Of a stretch of DNA of 64,000 nt, positions 17,928 to 26,088 are shown piece by piece. The stretch's first letter is position 1. Every line of letters begins with the position of its first letter. The position numbers and the translations under genes were made by a program. Source of the stretch: Bacteroidota bacterium (GTDB lineage: Bacteria; Bacteroidota; Bacteroidia; Chitinophagales; Chitinophagaceae); assembly GCA_018267705.1 (NCBI GenBank), contig JAFDXX010000004.1, positions 62,001-126,000 of the forward strand, read 5' to 3'. The notes under the pieces were generated by a model that was not told the DNA's origin, made no database searches, and was given only the letters and a program-made list of their open reading frames with translations.

Positions 17928-19195
17928 CTAATTACACTACCTCCAAAATAAGGTTGTAATGCTTTAGGTATATTAATACTATTTTCTGTTTGGTTATTTT
18001 CTATTAATGCAGCATAAATGCGTGGCAATGCCAATGAACTTCCGTTAAGTGTGTGTACCAATTGCGTTTTACCTTCTGCAGTTTTATAACGTGCTTTTAA
18101 ACGGTTTGCCTGATAGCTTTCAAAATTACTTACACTACTTACTTCTAACCATTTTTGTTGTGCTGCACTATATACTTCAAAATCGTAAGTTAAGGCAGAA
18201 GTAAAACCCATATCTCCGCCACATAAACGTAAAATGCGATAAGGCAATTCTAATGTATTTAATAGCGTTTCTACATGTGCAACCATTTCATCTAAAGCAG
18301 CATAACTTTTTTCTGGTTGTGTTAGTTGAATAATTTCTATTTTTTCAAATTGGTGCACTCTGTTTAATCCGCGAACGTCTGCACCAAAACTTCCTGCTTC
18401 TCTTCTAAAGCAAGGTGAGTAAGCTGTCATTTTAACCGGTAAATCTGTTTCTTTCAAAATAATATCTCTATAAATATTTGTTACCGGAACTTCTGCTGTT
18501 GGAATTAAATAAAATTCATCGGCAGTTATATGATACATCTGTCCTTCTTTATCGGGTAATTGTCCGGTAGCAAAAGCACTGTCTTTATTTACCATAAATG
18601 GTGGTAAATATTCTGTATAACCTGCTTCAATATTATAATCTAAAAACAACTGAATTAAAGCTCTTTGCAATTTGGCACCTTTGCCTTTATACAGTGGAAA
18701 GCCACGCCCTGTAAGCTTTGAGCCTGTTTCAAAATCTACTAAATTGTATTGCGTAATTAAATCCCAATGCGGTTTTGCATGGGCATGAAGTGTTGGTTTT
18801 GTACCTGCTTCTTTTACAGTAATATTATCTTCTGCTGATTTACCATTCGGAACAATTTCTGCCGGAAGATTCGGTAGTAATACTAATTTTTCTTGCAAAC
18901 TTTTTTCTGTTGCAATTAATTGTTCATTTAATGCAGCTACTTCTGTTTTTGCGTGGGTAACTTCTTGTTTTAATTGTTCTGCTTCTTCTTTTTTTCCTTG
19001 CTTCATTAAGCCGCCAATTTCTTTTGAAGCAGTATTTATTTTTGATTGAATAGAATCGAACGATGATTGAATTTTTTTTCTTTCATCATCTAATGCAATT
19101 ACTTCATCAATTAAATTTATTTGTGTAAAATTTCTTTTTGCTAATTTTTCTTTTGCAGCCTGCACATTGTTTCTTAACACTTGCACTTGTAACAT
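17924..19195 (-). CDS. serS: seryl-tRNA synthetase
   Basis: Class II aminoacyl-tRNA synthetase charging tRNA-Ser; 423 residues from the chosen start. The N-terminal long coiled-coil arm (about residues 30-105, rich in K, E and Q) binds the tRNA. Class II motifs are visible as SPCFRREAGSFGADVRGLNR (motif 2) and LNGSSLALPR near the end (motif 3). The frame opens 19 codons earlier, but the ATG at 19195 (MLQVQVLRNN) matches the family N-terminus, and a promoter-like TATATTTG lies between the two candidates, which supports the shorter form. Confidence 0.96.
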   Translation of the reverse strand: MLQVQVLRNNVQAAKEKLAKRNFTQINLIDEVIALDDERKKIQSSFDSIQSKINTASKEIGGLMKQGKKEEAEQLKQEVTHAKTEVAALNEQLIATEKSLQEKLVLLPNLPAEIVPNGKSAEDNITVKEAGTKPTLHAHAKPHWDLITQYNLVDFETGSKLTGRGFPLYKGKGAKLQRALIQLFLDYNIEAGYTEYLPPFMVNKDSAFATGQLPDKEGQMYHITADEFYLIPTAEVPVTNIYRDIILKETDLPVKMTAYSPCFRREAGSFGADVRGLNRVHQFEKIEIIQLTQPEKSYAALDEMVAHVETLLNTLELPYRILRLCGGDMGFTSALTYDFEVYSAAQQKWLEVSSVSNFESYQANRLKARYKTAEGKTQLVHTLNGSSLALPRIYAALIENNQTENSINIPKALQPYFGGSVIS

Positions 19196-19212
19196 AACAA
19201 TCAAATTTTTTG

Positions 19213-19220
19213 CAAATATA
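19213..19220 (-). promoter_or_regulatory. Possible serS -7 element
   Basis: Minus-strand TATATTTG (exact TAnnTTTG), 17 bp from the ATG at 19195. The nearest TTG upstream is 26 bp away, further than usual. It suggests serS is transcribed separately from the preceding sugar cluster. Confidence 0.35.
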
Positions 19221-19265
19221 GTTTGTAAAACTTTGTTGTAATATTTCAACAACTCACCTATTATT

Positions 19266-20132
19266 TTATATGCTTAATGCTTTCATATACACCGCATTGG
19301 CTTCTGCACTTTTTAATGGTGTAGTATTTGCAAATGCTTCTTGCTCTACAATATAATATTGCATGCCATTGGTTTTGGCTGTTTTTAATATTTCACGAAA
19401 GTTGATATTGCCAGTGCCTAAAATGCATGATGTTTCGCCGGTTGTGTTTTTTATTCTGTCTTTTATATGGCAACTTCTAAAACGGTTTTTATATTTTTTC
19501 AACCACTCTTCCGGATTTTGCCCTGCAACTACTACCCAATAAATATCCATTTCAAAATCTACTAAACTTGCATCGGTATTATTCATTAAAACTTCTTGTG
19601 GTAATTGTTCATCAACAGGTTTAAATGAATAATCGTGATTGTGATAGGCAAAACGTATTCCATTTTTTTTACATATCTCACCACACTTATTAAATTTGTC
19701 TGCAATTTTTTTAAAATCATCAATATGTTTTTGCGAACCAACCCAAGGGCATATTAAATATTTCATATCAATGGCTGCAGCTTCGGCTGCTTTCTTTTCA
19801 AAATCTTTCGAAATATCGCAATGTGTTGCAACAATTTTTGTTCCTATATCATCTACATATTTTTTAAACTCGGTGTTTTTCATTCCCCAAAAAATTCCTT
19901 CTTTTCCTTCAAAACTTTCTATTTGTTTGTAACCATAATTGGCTAATTGTTTTAATGTATCTTTTGCGTTGGTTGCCATATCTTCTTTCACTGTCCATAA
20001 TTGAATGCCAAATGCATTTATAGGTTTTGTAGAAAAATTATTATTTAGTAAGGATATTTTTTTTATAGGAGATGATAAGGCTAAAGCAGATAAACCACTA
20101 AGTTTTATAAAATTTCTTCTTGAGTGTTGCAT
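19266..20132 (-). CDS. Tat-exported TIM-barrel sugar (phosphate) isomerase/epimerase
   Basis: 288-residue xylose-isomerase-like TIM-barrel protein. MQHSRRNFIKLSGLSALALSS at the start is a good twin-arginine signal, so it probably acts in the periplasm on unphosphorylated sugars despite the family name. Barrel features: FGIQLWTVKEDM, GYKQIESFEG, RFAYHNHDYSF, VDFEMDIYW and CHIKDR, which hold the usual Glu/Asp/His metal ligands. It is the last gene of the minus-strand arm of the sugar cluster, 49 bp after the subunit-3-like gene. Substrate unknown; a keto-sugar is plausible from the neighbours. Confidence 0.85.
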   Translation of the reverse strand: MQHSRRNFIKLSGLSALALSSPIKKISLLNNNFSTKPINAFGIQLWTVKEDMATNAKDTLKQLANYGYKQIESFEGKEGIFWGMKNTEFKKYVDDIGTKIVATHCDISKDFEKKAAEAAAIDMKYLICPWVGSQKHIDDFKKIADKFNKCGEICKKNGIRFAYHNHDYSFKPVDEQLPQEVLMNNTDASLVDFEMDIYWVVVAGQNPEEWLKKYKNRFRSCHIKDRIKNTTGETSCILGTGNINFREILKTAKTNGMQYYIVEQEAFANTTPLKSAEANAVYMKALSI

Positions 20133-20181
20133 AATAAATTATTTGATAATTAATAGAAGCATGAATTATTATTTTAATGTG

Positions 20182-20799
20182 TTATGTTGCCCAAACTTTA
20201 TCTCCTTTTTTATAGGGGATGCAGGCTTCCCATTTACCTGGCACTGCCATATAACGAATGGCTTGTGTTGCTCCGGGCTTTGAAGTAAAAAAGCCATATA
20301 ATGTTAATTGTTTCATCATTGTGAAATAATGATTGGGAGCAAATACAAAAGTTTTATTGTGTTCTTTATTGGCTTTTGCTCTTTCATCTTTTTCTTTATC
20401 GTTTTTTTCTTTTTGATATTTTTTTGCTTCTTTATCTAATGCAATTAATAAAGTTTTTCTTTGTTCGGGTGTTGCTTTCATAAAACCAACTTTGTGCATT
20501 TTATTACACGCTTCTTCTAATTTTGCAATGCCTTCAATAAAAGCTTTTTGATCTGTTTCTGTATAGCAATCTGTTACCATTACTTTCATAAACTTACCTA
20601 TTTCGGCAGCTTTTGCACCCGGTGTAGATGTGGCAGGTATAATGGTTTCACCCACTTCATCTAAAAATAAAATATCATCATTGCTAAATAAAATACTTGA
20701 AGGATTATTGTTTGTACATCCACTTAATAAAAATTCGCTACCAATCATTATACTACCGGTTGCTAGGGCAATCATTTTTAGGAGTTCTCTTCTTTCCAT
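20182..20799 (-). CDS. gluconate 2-dehydrogenase subunit 3-like protein (gamma subunit of FAD dehydrogenase)
   Basis: 205-residue partner protein of GMC flavoprotein dehydrogenases. The N-terminus has a paired arginine (ERRELLKMIA), a hydrophobic core and a lipobox LLSGC (Cys28), so it looks like a Tat-exported lipoprotein. The body matches the subunit 3 family: FLDEVGETIIPATSTPGAKAA near residues 45-65 and a C-terminal FTSKPGATQAIRYMAVPGKW segment. In characterised FAD-glucose dehydrogenases the small subunit carries the only Tat signal and brings the signal-less flavoprotein with it. The GMC gene 65 bp upstream has no signal peptide, so the same arrangement is likely here. A lysine- and glutamate-rich stretch (about 125-150) is notable. 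Confidence 0.88.
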   Translation of the reverse strand: MERRELLKMIALATGSIMIGSEFLLSGCTNNNPSSILFSNDDILFLDEVGETIIPATSTPGAKAAEIGKFMKVMVTDCYTETDQKAFIEGIAKLEEACNKMHKVGFMKATPEQRKTLLIALDKEAKKYQKEKNDKEKDERAKANKEHNKTFVFAPNHYFTMMKQLTLYGFFTSKPGATQAIRYMAVPGKWEACIPYKKGDKVWAT

Positions 20800-20864
20800 A
20801 TTTTATAAATTATGAGGTTATAATTATAGTTGCATATAATTTATTATTCATCAAGTATAATTAT

Positions 20865-22544
20865 TTAAAGGTTTCGTTTTTTTAATTCGGTTATTGCATA
20901 ATCGGCAGCTCTTGCTGTAAATGCCATATAGCTTAATGATGGATTTACGCATGAAGAACTTGTCATGAATGAACCGTCTGTTACAAAAACATTTGGTGCA
21001 TCCCAAACTTGATTCCATTTATTTAGAACGGATGTTTTTGCATCTTTACCCATGCGTGCTGTGCCCATTTCGTGGATACCTCTGCCGGGTGTTCCGTCTC
21101 CATCAGTTCCTGTTACATTTTTTACACCGGCTGCTTCTAACATTTCAATGGCATCGCTTATCATGTCTTTTCGCATTTTTAATTCATTGTCTTTCAGTTC
21201 GCAATCAATTGCTAATATGTTTAAACCCCATTTATCTTTTTTAGTTTTATCAATCCAAACTTTATTATTTGCATCGGGTAACATTTCTCCAAATCCACCA
21301 ATGCCCATTGTCCAACTGCCCGGTTCAACCAAAGCTTCTTTTAAATCTGCACCAATATTTAATTCAGCAATTTCTCTACTCCAACCTTGTCTGCCGCTAC
21401 CGCCTTGATAACCGAATCCACGTAAATAATCTCTTTTATCATCAAATAAATTTCTATATCGGGGAATGTAAACGCCATTGGGTCTTCTGCCGTAATAATA
21501 TTTATCTTCATAACCTTCAACTGTTCCGCTTGCACCAACACCGAGATGGTGATCCATTAAATTTTTTCCTAACTGTTCGCTACTGCTTCCCAAACCGTTT
21601 GGCCAAATGTCTGTAGCACTATTCATTAAAATCCATGCACTGTTTAATGTGGATGCGTTTAAAAAAATAATTTTGCTGTTGTATGTATAAGTTTTGTTTG
21701 TTTCTGCATCTAATACCTCAACACCTGTTGCTCTCTTTTTATCTTTATTATATAAAATTTTTGTTACAATACTAAAAGGTCTTAATGTTAGGTTTCCTGT
21801 TTTTTGTGCAGCAGGTAGTGTAGCAGATTGTGTGCTGAAGTAACCACCAAATGGACAACCTAGCCAACATTTATTTCTGAATTGACAATTAGTTCTGCCT
21901 TCGTGCGGAACGGTAATATTGGCAACGCGACCAATAATCATGGCCCTTTTATTATTATAATATTTTTTAATACGTTCTGCAACATCTTTTTCTACACAGG
22001 TCATATCCATTGCCGGCATAAATTCTCCATCGGGTAATTGAGGAAGTTTTTCTTTGCTGCCACTAATGCCTGCAAATTTTTCTACATAAGAGTACCATGG
22101 AGCAATATCTGCATATCGAACAGGCCAATCAATTGCAATACCATCTTTTGCATTGGCTTCAAAATCTAAATCGCTCCAACGATAGCTTTGCCTGCCCCAC
22201 ATTAAAGAGCGTCCGCCAACTTGATAGCCTCTGAACCAATCGAAACGTTTTATTTCGGTATAAGGAGAATCTTTATCGCTTGCCCAAAAATCTAAATTAG
22301 TTTCATTTAAAGGGTAATCTCTTTTAAGAACCGGATAATCGTGAATTATTTTTTGAGTACGCCCGCCACGATGTGGAAATTCCCACGGATCTTTTTTTGC
22401 ATTAACATAACCTTTAATGTGTTCTATATTTCTACCACGTTCTAACATTAATACTTTTAATCCTTTTTCAGTAAGTTCTTTAGCAGCCCAACCACCGCTG
22501 ATACCTGAACCAATAACAATTGCATCGTAAGTATTTTCGGCCAT
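20865..22544 (-). CDS. GMC-family FAD dehydrogenase with a probable 3Fe-4S site
   Basis: 559-residue glucose-methanol-choline flavoprotein. FAD site GSGISGGWAA begins at residue 12 with the ribose-binding LERG at 34-37. The C-terminal catalytic region has IHEMGTARMG and NPSLSYMA, containing the conserved His and Asn of the family. Cys220, Cys226 and Cys230 form C-x5-C-x3-C, the spacing of the 3Fe-4S ligands in bacterial FAD-glucose dehydrogenase. This points to a dehydrogenase passing electrons to a cytochrome rather than an oxygen-using oxidase. There is no signal peptide; export would depend on the subunit-3-like partner. The reaction may be oxidation of a sugar or glycoside hydroxyl, C3 being suggested by the DUF1080 gene. 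Confidence 0.9.
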   Translation of the reverse strand: MAENTYDAIVIGSGISGGWAAKELTEKGLKVLMLERGRNIEHIKGYVNAKKDPWEFPHRGGRTQKIIHDYPVLKRDYPLNETNLDFWASDKDSPYTEIKRFDWFRGYQVGGRSLMWGRQSYRWSDLDFEANAKDGIAIDWPVRYADIAPWYSYVEKFAGISGSKEKLPQLPDGEFMPAMDMTCVEKDVAERIKKYYNNKRAMIIGRVANITVPHEGRTNCQFRNKCWLGCPFGGYFSTQSATLPAAQKTGNLTLRPFSIVTKILYNKDKKRATGVEVLDAETNKTYTYNSKIIFLNASTLNSAWILMNSATDIWPNGLGSSSEQLGKNLMDHHLGVGASGTVEGYEDKYYYGRRPNGVYIPRYRNLFDDKRDYLRGFGYQGGSGRQGWSREIAELNIGADLKEALVEPGSWTMGIGGFGEMLPDANNKVWIDKTKKDKWGLNILAIDCELKDNELKMRKDMISDAIEMLEAAGVKNVTGTDGDGTPGRGIHEMGTARMGKDAKTSVLNKWNQVWDAPNVFVTDGSFMTSSSCVNPSLSYMAFTARAADYAITELKKRNL

Positions 22545-22596
22545 AAATAATTATTATTTATTGTTAGAAATATTTTTAAATAGATATTTTCAGTAT

Positions 22597-23475
22597 TTAT
22601 ACATCACAAATTTTTACAGCAATATTTAATGAAGCTAATTTGTTTTCTCTTGTTGGAATAAACTCTTGGGCTACATATCCTTTAAAACCTGTTGCTACAA
22701 TAGCTTTCATAATAGCAGGATAATTTAATTCTTGAGCATCTTCAATTTCATGCCTGCCTGGTACACCTGCTGTATGATAGTGTGCAATGTATTCGTGATA
22801 TTTTTGAATGGTTGCAATAACATCTCCTTCATCTATTTGCATGTGATAGATATCGTATAATAATTTAAAATTTGGTGATGCTAAACGGTTGCATAACTCA
22901 ACGCCCCAAATAGTTTTATCGCACATATAATCTTTATGATTGACTTTGCTGTTTAATAATTCCATCACTATCGTTACGCCTTTTTTTTCTGCCAAAGGCA
23001 TAATATGTTTTAAGCCTTCTACACAATTATTCCAACCTGTTTCATTATCCATTCCTCTTCTGCTTCCGCTAAAGCATATTAAATTTTTATAACCTGCTTT
23101 GGCAACCAATTCAATATGCTCTGTATAATTTTTTATTAATTGTGCATGATTTTTTTTATCTGCCCAACCATCGATTAAGTTAATTTCAGCACCGTTGCAC
23201 ATAGAAGAATACAAGCCATGTTTTTTTAAAATATCCCAATCTTTAGGGCCTACTAAATCAATTGCTTGTAAACCTATTTTTTTTGCTGCAATACATAAAT
23301 CTTCTATAGACATACTTTCATACGTCCACCTGCAAACTGAATGGTTAATATTACCTTTTAATGTTTTTTCTTTTGTTAACGAAGTTGTTTCTTCTGTTAA
23401 TGCAAAAGATGATATGGAATTTATTCCTACAGCACCCATAGCAATTTTTTTAATGACTTCTCTTCTTGATTGCAT
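22597..23475 (-). CDS. Tat-exported hydroxypyruvate-isomerase-like TIM-barrel protein
   Basis: 292-residue member of the xylose-isomerase-like/hydroxypyruvate isomerase group. MQSRREVIKKIAMGAVG is a twin-arginine-type N-terminus, so a periplasmic location is likely. Barrel motifs: KIGLQAIDLVG, VTIVMELLNSKVNH (metal-binding Glu), LLYDIYHMQI (Asp/His), HYHTAGVPGRHEI and YVAQEFIPT. It lies 10 bp downstream of the MFS gene and 52 bp before the GMC gene, in one operon. Hydroxypyruvate itself is an unlikely substrate in this setting; isomerisation of an oxidised sugar is a reasonable inference. Confidence 0.85.
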   Translation of the reverse strand: MQSRREVIKKIAMGAVGINSISSFALTEETTSLTKEKTLKGNINHSVCRWTYESMSIEDLCIAAKKIGLQAIDLVGPKDWDILKKHGLYSSMCNGAEINLIDGWADKKNHAQLIKNYTEHIELVAKAGYKNLICFSGSRRGMDNETGWNNCVEGLKHIMPLAEKKGVTIVMELLNSKVNHKDYMCDKTIWGVELCNRLASPNFKLLYDIYHMQIDEGDVIATIQKYHEYIAHYHTAGVPGRHEIEDAQELNYPAIMKAIVATGFKGYVAQEFIPTRENKLASLNIAVKICDV

Positions 23476-23484
23476 AATATTTTT

Positions 23485-24708
23485 TTAAACTGTTTTTTTG
23501 TTATTATTAAAAAATAATGCAAATAATAAAAACACTACAAATGCAATACCTGCCGGAATTATCCAAATCATTTTCCAATTAAATGTATCTTTTGCAATGG
23601 CATAATTATCTGTTATTAATCCTGCTACTTTAAATCCAATTAACATTCCTACGCCATAAGTAGCCAATGTAATTAAGCCTTGTGCTGCACTTTTATATTC
23701 AATACCTGCTTTTGCATCAACATAAATTTGTCCCGATACAAAAAAGAAATCATAACAAACGCCGTGTAATGCAATGCCCATTATTAGCATAAAACTTAAA
23801 TCGCCGGCATTGCCATACGCAAATAAAGTATAACGCAATGCCCAAGCCAACATACCTACTAAAATGGTTTTTTTAAATCCGAATTTTTTAAAGAAAATAG
23901 GTAATGCTAATAAAAATAAAACTTCAGAGGCTTGCCCAATTGTCATTTTTCCTGTAGGGTTATTTACGCCAATGTTTGCAAGAAACTGATTAGCGTTTTG
24001 ATAATAAAAAGCCAATGGAATACAAATAAGAATAGAGGCAATAAAGAAGATGAAAAAGTTTTTATCCTTCAATAATTTTAAAGCATCTAAACCTAAAATA
24101 TCTGCTAAGCTTACTTTTTTATTTTTAGAAATTTTGGGTGGTGTTTTAGGTAATGTAAAACTAAATACACCTAAAATAAGCGATGCAACAGAAGCTAATA
24201 AAAATGTATTTTTTAATGCTCCTGCTTTTATGTTATCTGAAGAGTCCCACAAAAAAACATAACTAATTAATAAGCCTGCCGCAATCCAGCCAATGGTTCC
24301 CCAAACTCTAATATTTGAAAACTCTTTTTCCGGATCTGTAATTTGATTGAATGAAATTGAATTTACCAATGCCAATGTTGGCATAAATAAAATCATATAA
24401 GCTAACACATACGGATAAAATACAGCAATATTAACTGCATGATACATTTGATACATTAATACTGCACCGGCAATATGTAATACGGCTAAAATTTTTTCTG
24501 CATTAAAATACCTATCGGCAATTAATCCAATAATAAAAGGTGCAATAATAGCCCCCCACGATTGTGTTGAAAAAACAGAGCCGCTTTCTGCTCCGGTGGC
24601 ATTTAAATTATTTTGTAAAAAAGTGCCAAGCGTTACAAACCATGCTCCCCAAATAAAAAAATTAAGGAACATCATAAACGAAAGTTGAAATCTGATAGAT
24701 AATTTCAT
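23485..24708 (-). CDS. MFS permease, nucleoside:H+ symporter (NupG-like) type
   Basis: Inner-membrane transporter of 407 residues with about twelve hydrophobic segments. The N-terminus KLSIRFQLSFMMFLNFFIWG and the first loop (NLNATGAESGSVFSTQSWGA) match the nucleoside:H+ symporter branch of the major facilitator superfamily. Members of this branch occur in many Bacteroidota carbohydrate clusters, so a sugar or keto-sugar cargo is as likely as a nucleoside here. I start at the ATG at 24708; the frame extends eight hydrophobic codons further but the family N-terminus and the promoter spacing favour the shorter form. First gene of a five-gene minus-strand operon. Confidence 0.85.
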   Translation of the reverse strand: MKLSIRFQLSFMMFLNFFIWGAWFVTLGTFLQNNLNATGAESGSVFSTQSWGAIIAPFIIGLIADRYFNAEKILAVLHIAGAVLMYQMYHAVNIAVFYPYVLAYMILFMPTLALVNSISFNQITDPEKEFSNIRVWGTIGWIAAGLLISYVFLWDSSDNIKAGALKNTFLLASVASLILGVFSFTLPKTPPKISKNKKVSLADILGLDALKLLKDKNFFIFFIASILICIPLAFYYQNANQFLANIGVNNPTGKMTIGQASEVLFLLALPIFFKKFGFKKTILVGMLAWALRYTLFAYGNAGDLSFMLIMGIALHGVCYDFFFVSGQIYVDAKAGIEYKSAAQGLITLATYGVGMLIGFKVAGLITDNYAIAKDTFNWKMIWIIPAGIAFVVFLLFALFFNNNKKTV

Positions 24709-24732
24709 AAGCAAAATGATGTATATAAGCAC

Positions 24733-24762
24733 TAAATGTAAATTTTTATTTTAATGCAGCAA
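24733..24762 (-). promoter_or_regulatory. Promoter candidate for the minus arm of the sugar cluster
   Basis: Minus strand: TTG (24760-24762), 19-bp spacer, TACATTTA (24733-24740), which is TAnnTTTG with the last base changed. The predicted start is about 18 bp upstream of the MFS ATG. Confidence 0.42.
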
Positions 24763-24840
24763 TTAGGCTGTGCATTTTTTCAAAAAAATCTTAACAGTAT
24801 CGTTTAATAATTCCGAAATTTAAAGCCACAAAAAAATAGT

Positions 24841-25998
24841 ATGCAAACAAAACTAAGAATGGGAATGATTGGCGGCGGTATTGGTGCCTTTATTGGTGCT
24901 GTGCACAGATTAGCTGCTTTAATGGATGGACAAATTGAATTAGTATGCGGTGCATTTAGCAGTAATGCCCAAAAATCTAAACAAAGCGGAGAAGAATTAT
25001 TTCTTTTACCTAATAGAATATATGCTACTTATGAAGAAATGATTGAAAAAGAAAAAGCATTACCTGAAAATGTTAGAATGAATTTTGTAAGCATTGTTAC
25101 ACCTAACCATGTACATTTTCATCCGGCAAAAATGGCTATGGAAAATGGATTTGATGTTGTATTAGATAAACCAATGACTTTGAATTTAAACGAAGCAAAA
25201 GAATTAAAAAGTGTTGTTGAAAAAACCGGCAGAACCTTTTGTTTAACACATACATACACCGGTTATCCAATGATTAAAGAAGCCAAACAATTAATTGCAA
25301 AAGGCGTATTAGGAAAAATAAGAAAAATTTATATTGAGTATCCACAAGGTTGGTTAAGTACTTTTTTAGAAGGAGAAAATAATAAGCAAGCCACTTGGCG
25401 TACAGACCCCAAACGCAGTGGTATTGCAGGTTGTATGGGAGATATTGGTACGCATGCTTTTAATTTGGTAGAATATGTTAGTGGTTTACAAGTAGTAAAA
25501 ATTTGTGCTAACTTAAACACGTATGTTGAAGGAAGATTGTTAGATGATGATGGAGATGTATTATTAAAATTTAATAATGGTGCAAGTGGTGTTTTATCTG
25601 CCACACAAATTGCAGCAGGCGAAGAAAATAATATTAAATTAAAAATATACGGAGAAAAAGGCGGACTTGAATGGCAACAATGTGATAACAATACTTTGCA
25701 ATTAAAATGGTTAGATAAACCCAAAGAAATATTACGTGCAGGTACAGGTTATGTTTCAAACATTGTTGCACATAATACCAGAGTTCCTGCGGGGCACCCC
25801 GAAGGTTATTTAGAAGCGTTTGCCAACTTGTATAAAAATTTTGCATTAACTATTAGAGCAAAAGCAAATAATGAAATTGTAAAAAATGAATGGTTAGATT
25901 TTCCGGGAATTGAGGATGGTATAAGAGGAATGGCATTTATAGAAAATGTAGTGGCGTCTTCAAAATCAAACGAAAAGTGGATTGAGTTTAGAATATAA
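24841..25998 (+). CDS. Gfo/Idh/MocA-family NAD(P)-dependent oxidoreductase
   Basis: 385-residue cytoplasmic sugar dehydrogenase-type protein. The Rossmann motif GMIGGGIGAFIG starts at residue 8; VLDKPMTLNLNEAKEL has the catalytic Lys of the family's (E/D)KP motif; GDIGTHAFNLVEYVSG carries the conserved His of the C-terminal domain. No signal peptide. It is the first gene of the plus arm of the divergent sugar cluster, 132 bp from the start of the MFS gene. Members of this family can oxidise or reduce C3 of sugar rings reversibly, which fits the cluster, but the substrate is not deducible. Confidence 0.9.
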   Translation: MQTKLRMGMIGGGIGAFIGAVHRLAALMDGQIELVCGAFSSNAQKSKQSGEELFLLPNRIYATYEEMIEKEKALPENVRMNFVSIVTPNHVHFHPAKMAMENGFDVVLDKPMTLNLNEAKELKSVVEKTGRTFCLTHTYTGYPMIKEAKQLIAKGVLGKIRKIYIEYPQGWLSTFLEGENNKQATWRTDPKRSGIAGCMGDIGTHAFNLVEYVSGLQVVKICANLNTYVEGRLLDDDGDVLLKFNNGASGVLSATQIAAGEENNIKLKIYGEKGGLEWQQCDNNTLQLKWLDKPKEILRAGTGYVSNIVAHNTRVPAGHPEGYLEAFANLYKNFALTIRAKANNEIVKNEWLDFPGIEDGIRGMAFIENVVASSKSNEKWIEFRI

Positions 25999-26088
25999 AA
26001 ATATTATATTGAATAGAGAACAGAATGTACAAGTGAGTGACACAACTAAAGTTGAATAGAATTATAAAAGCCGATAACATAAAAAATT

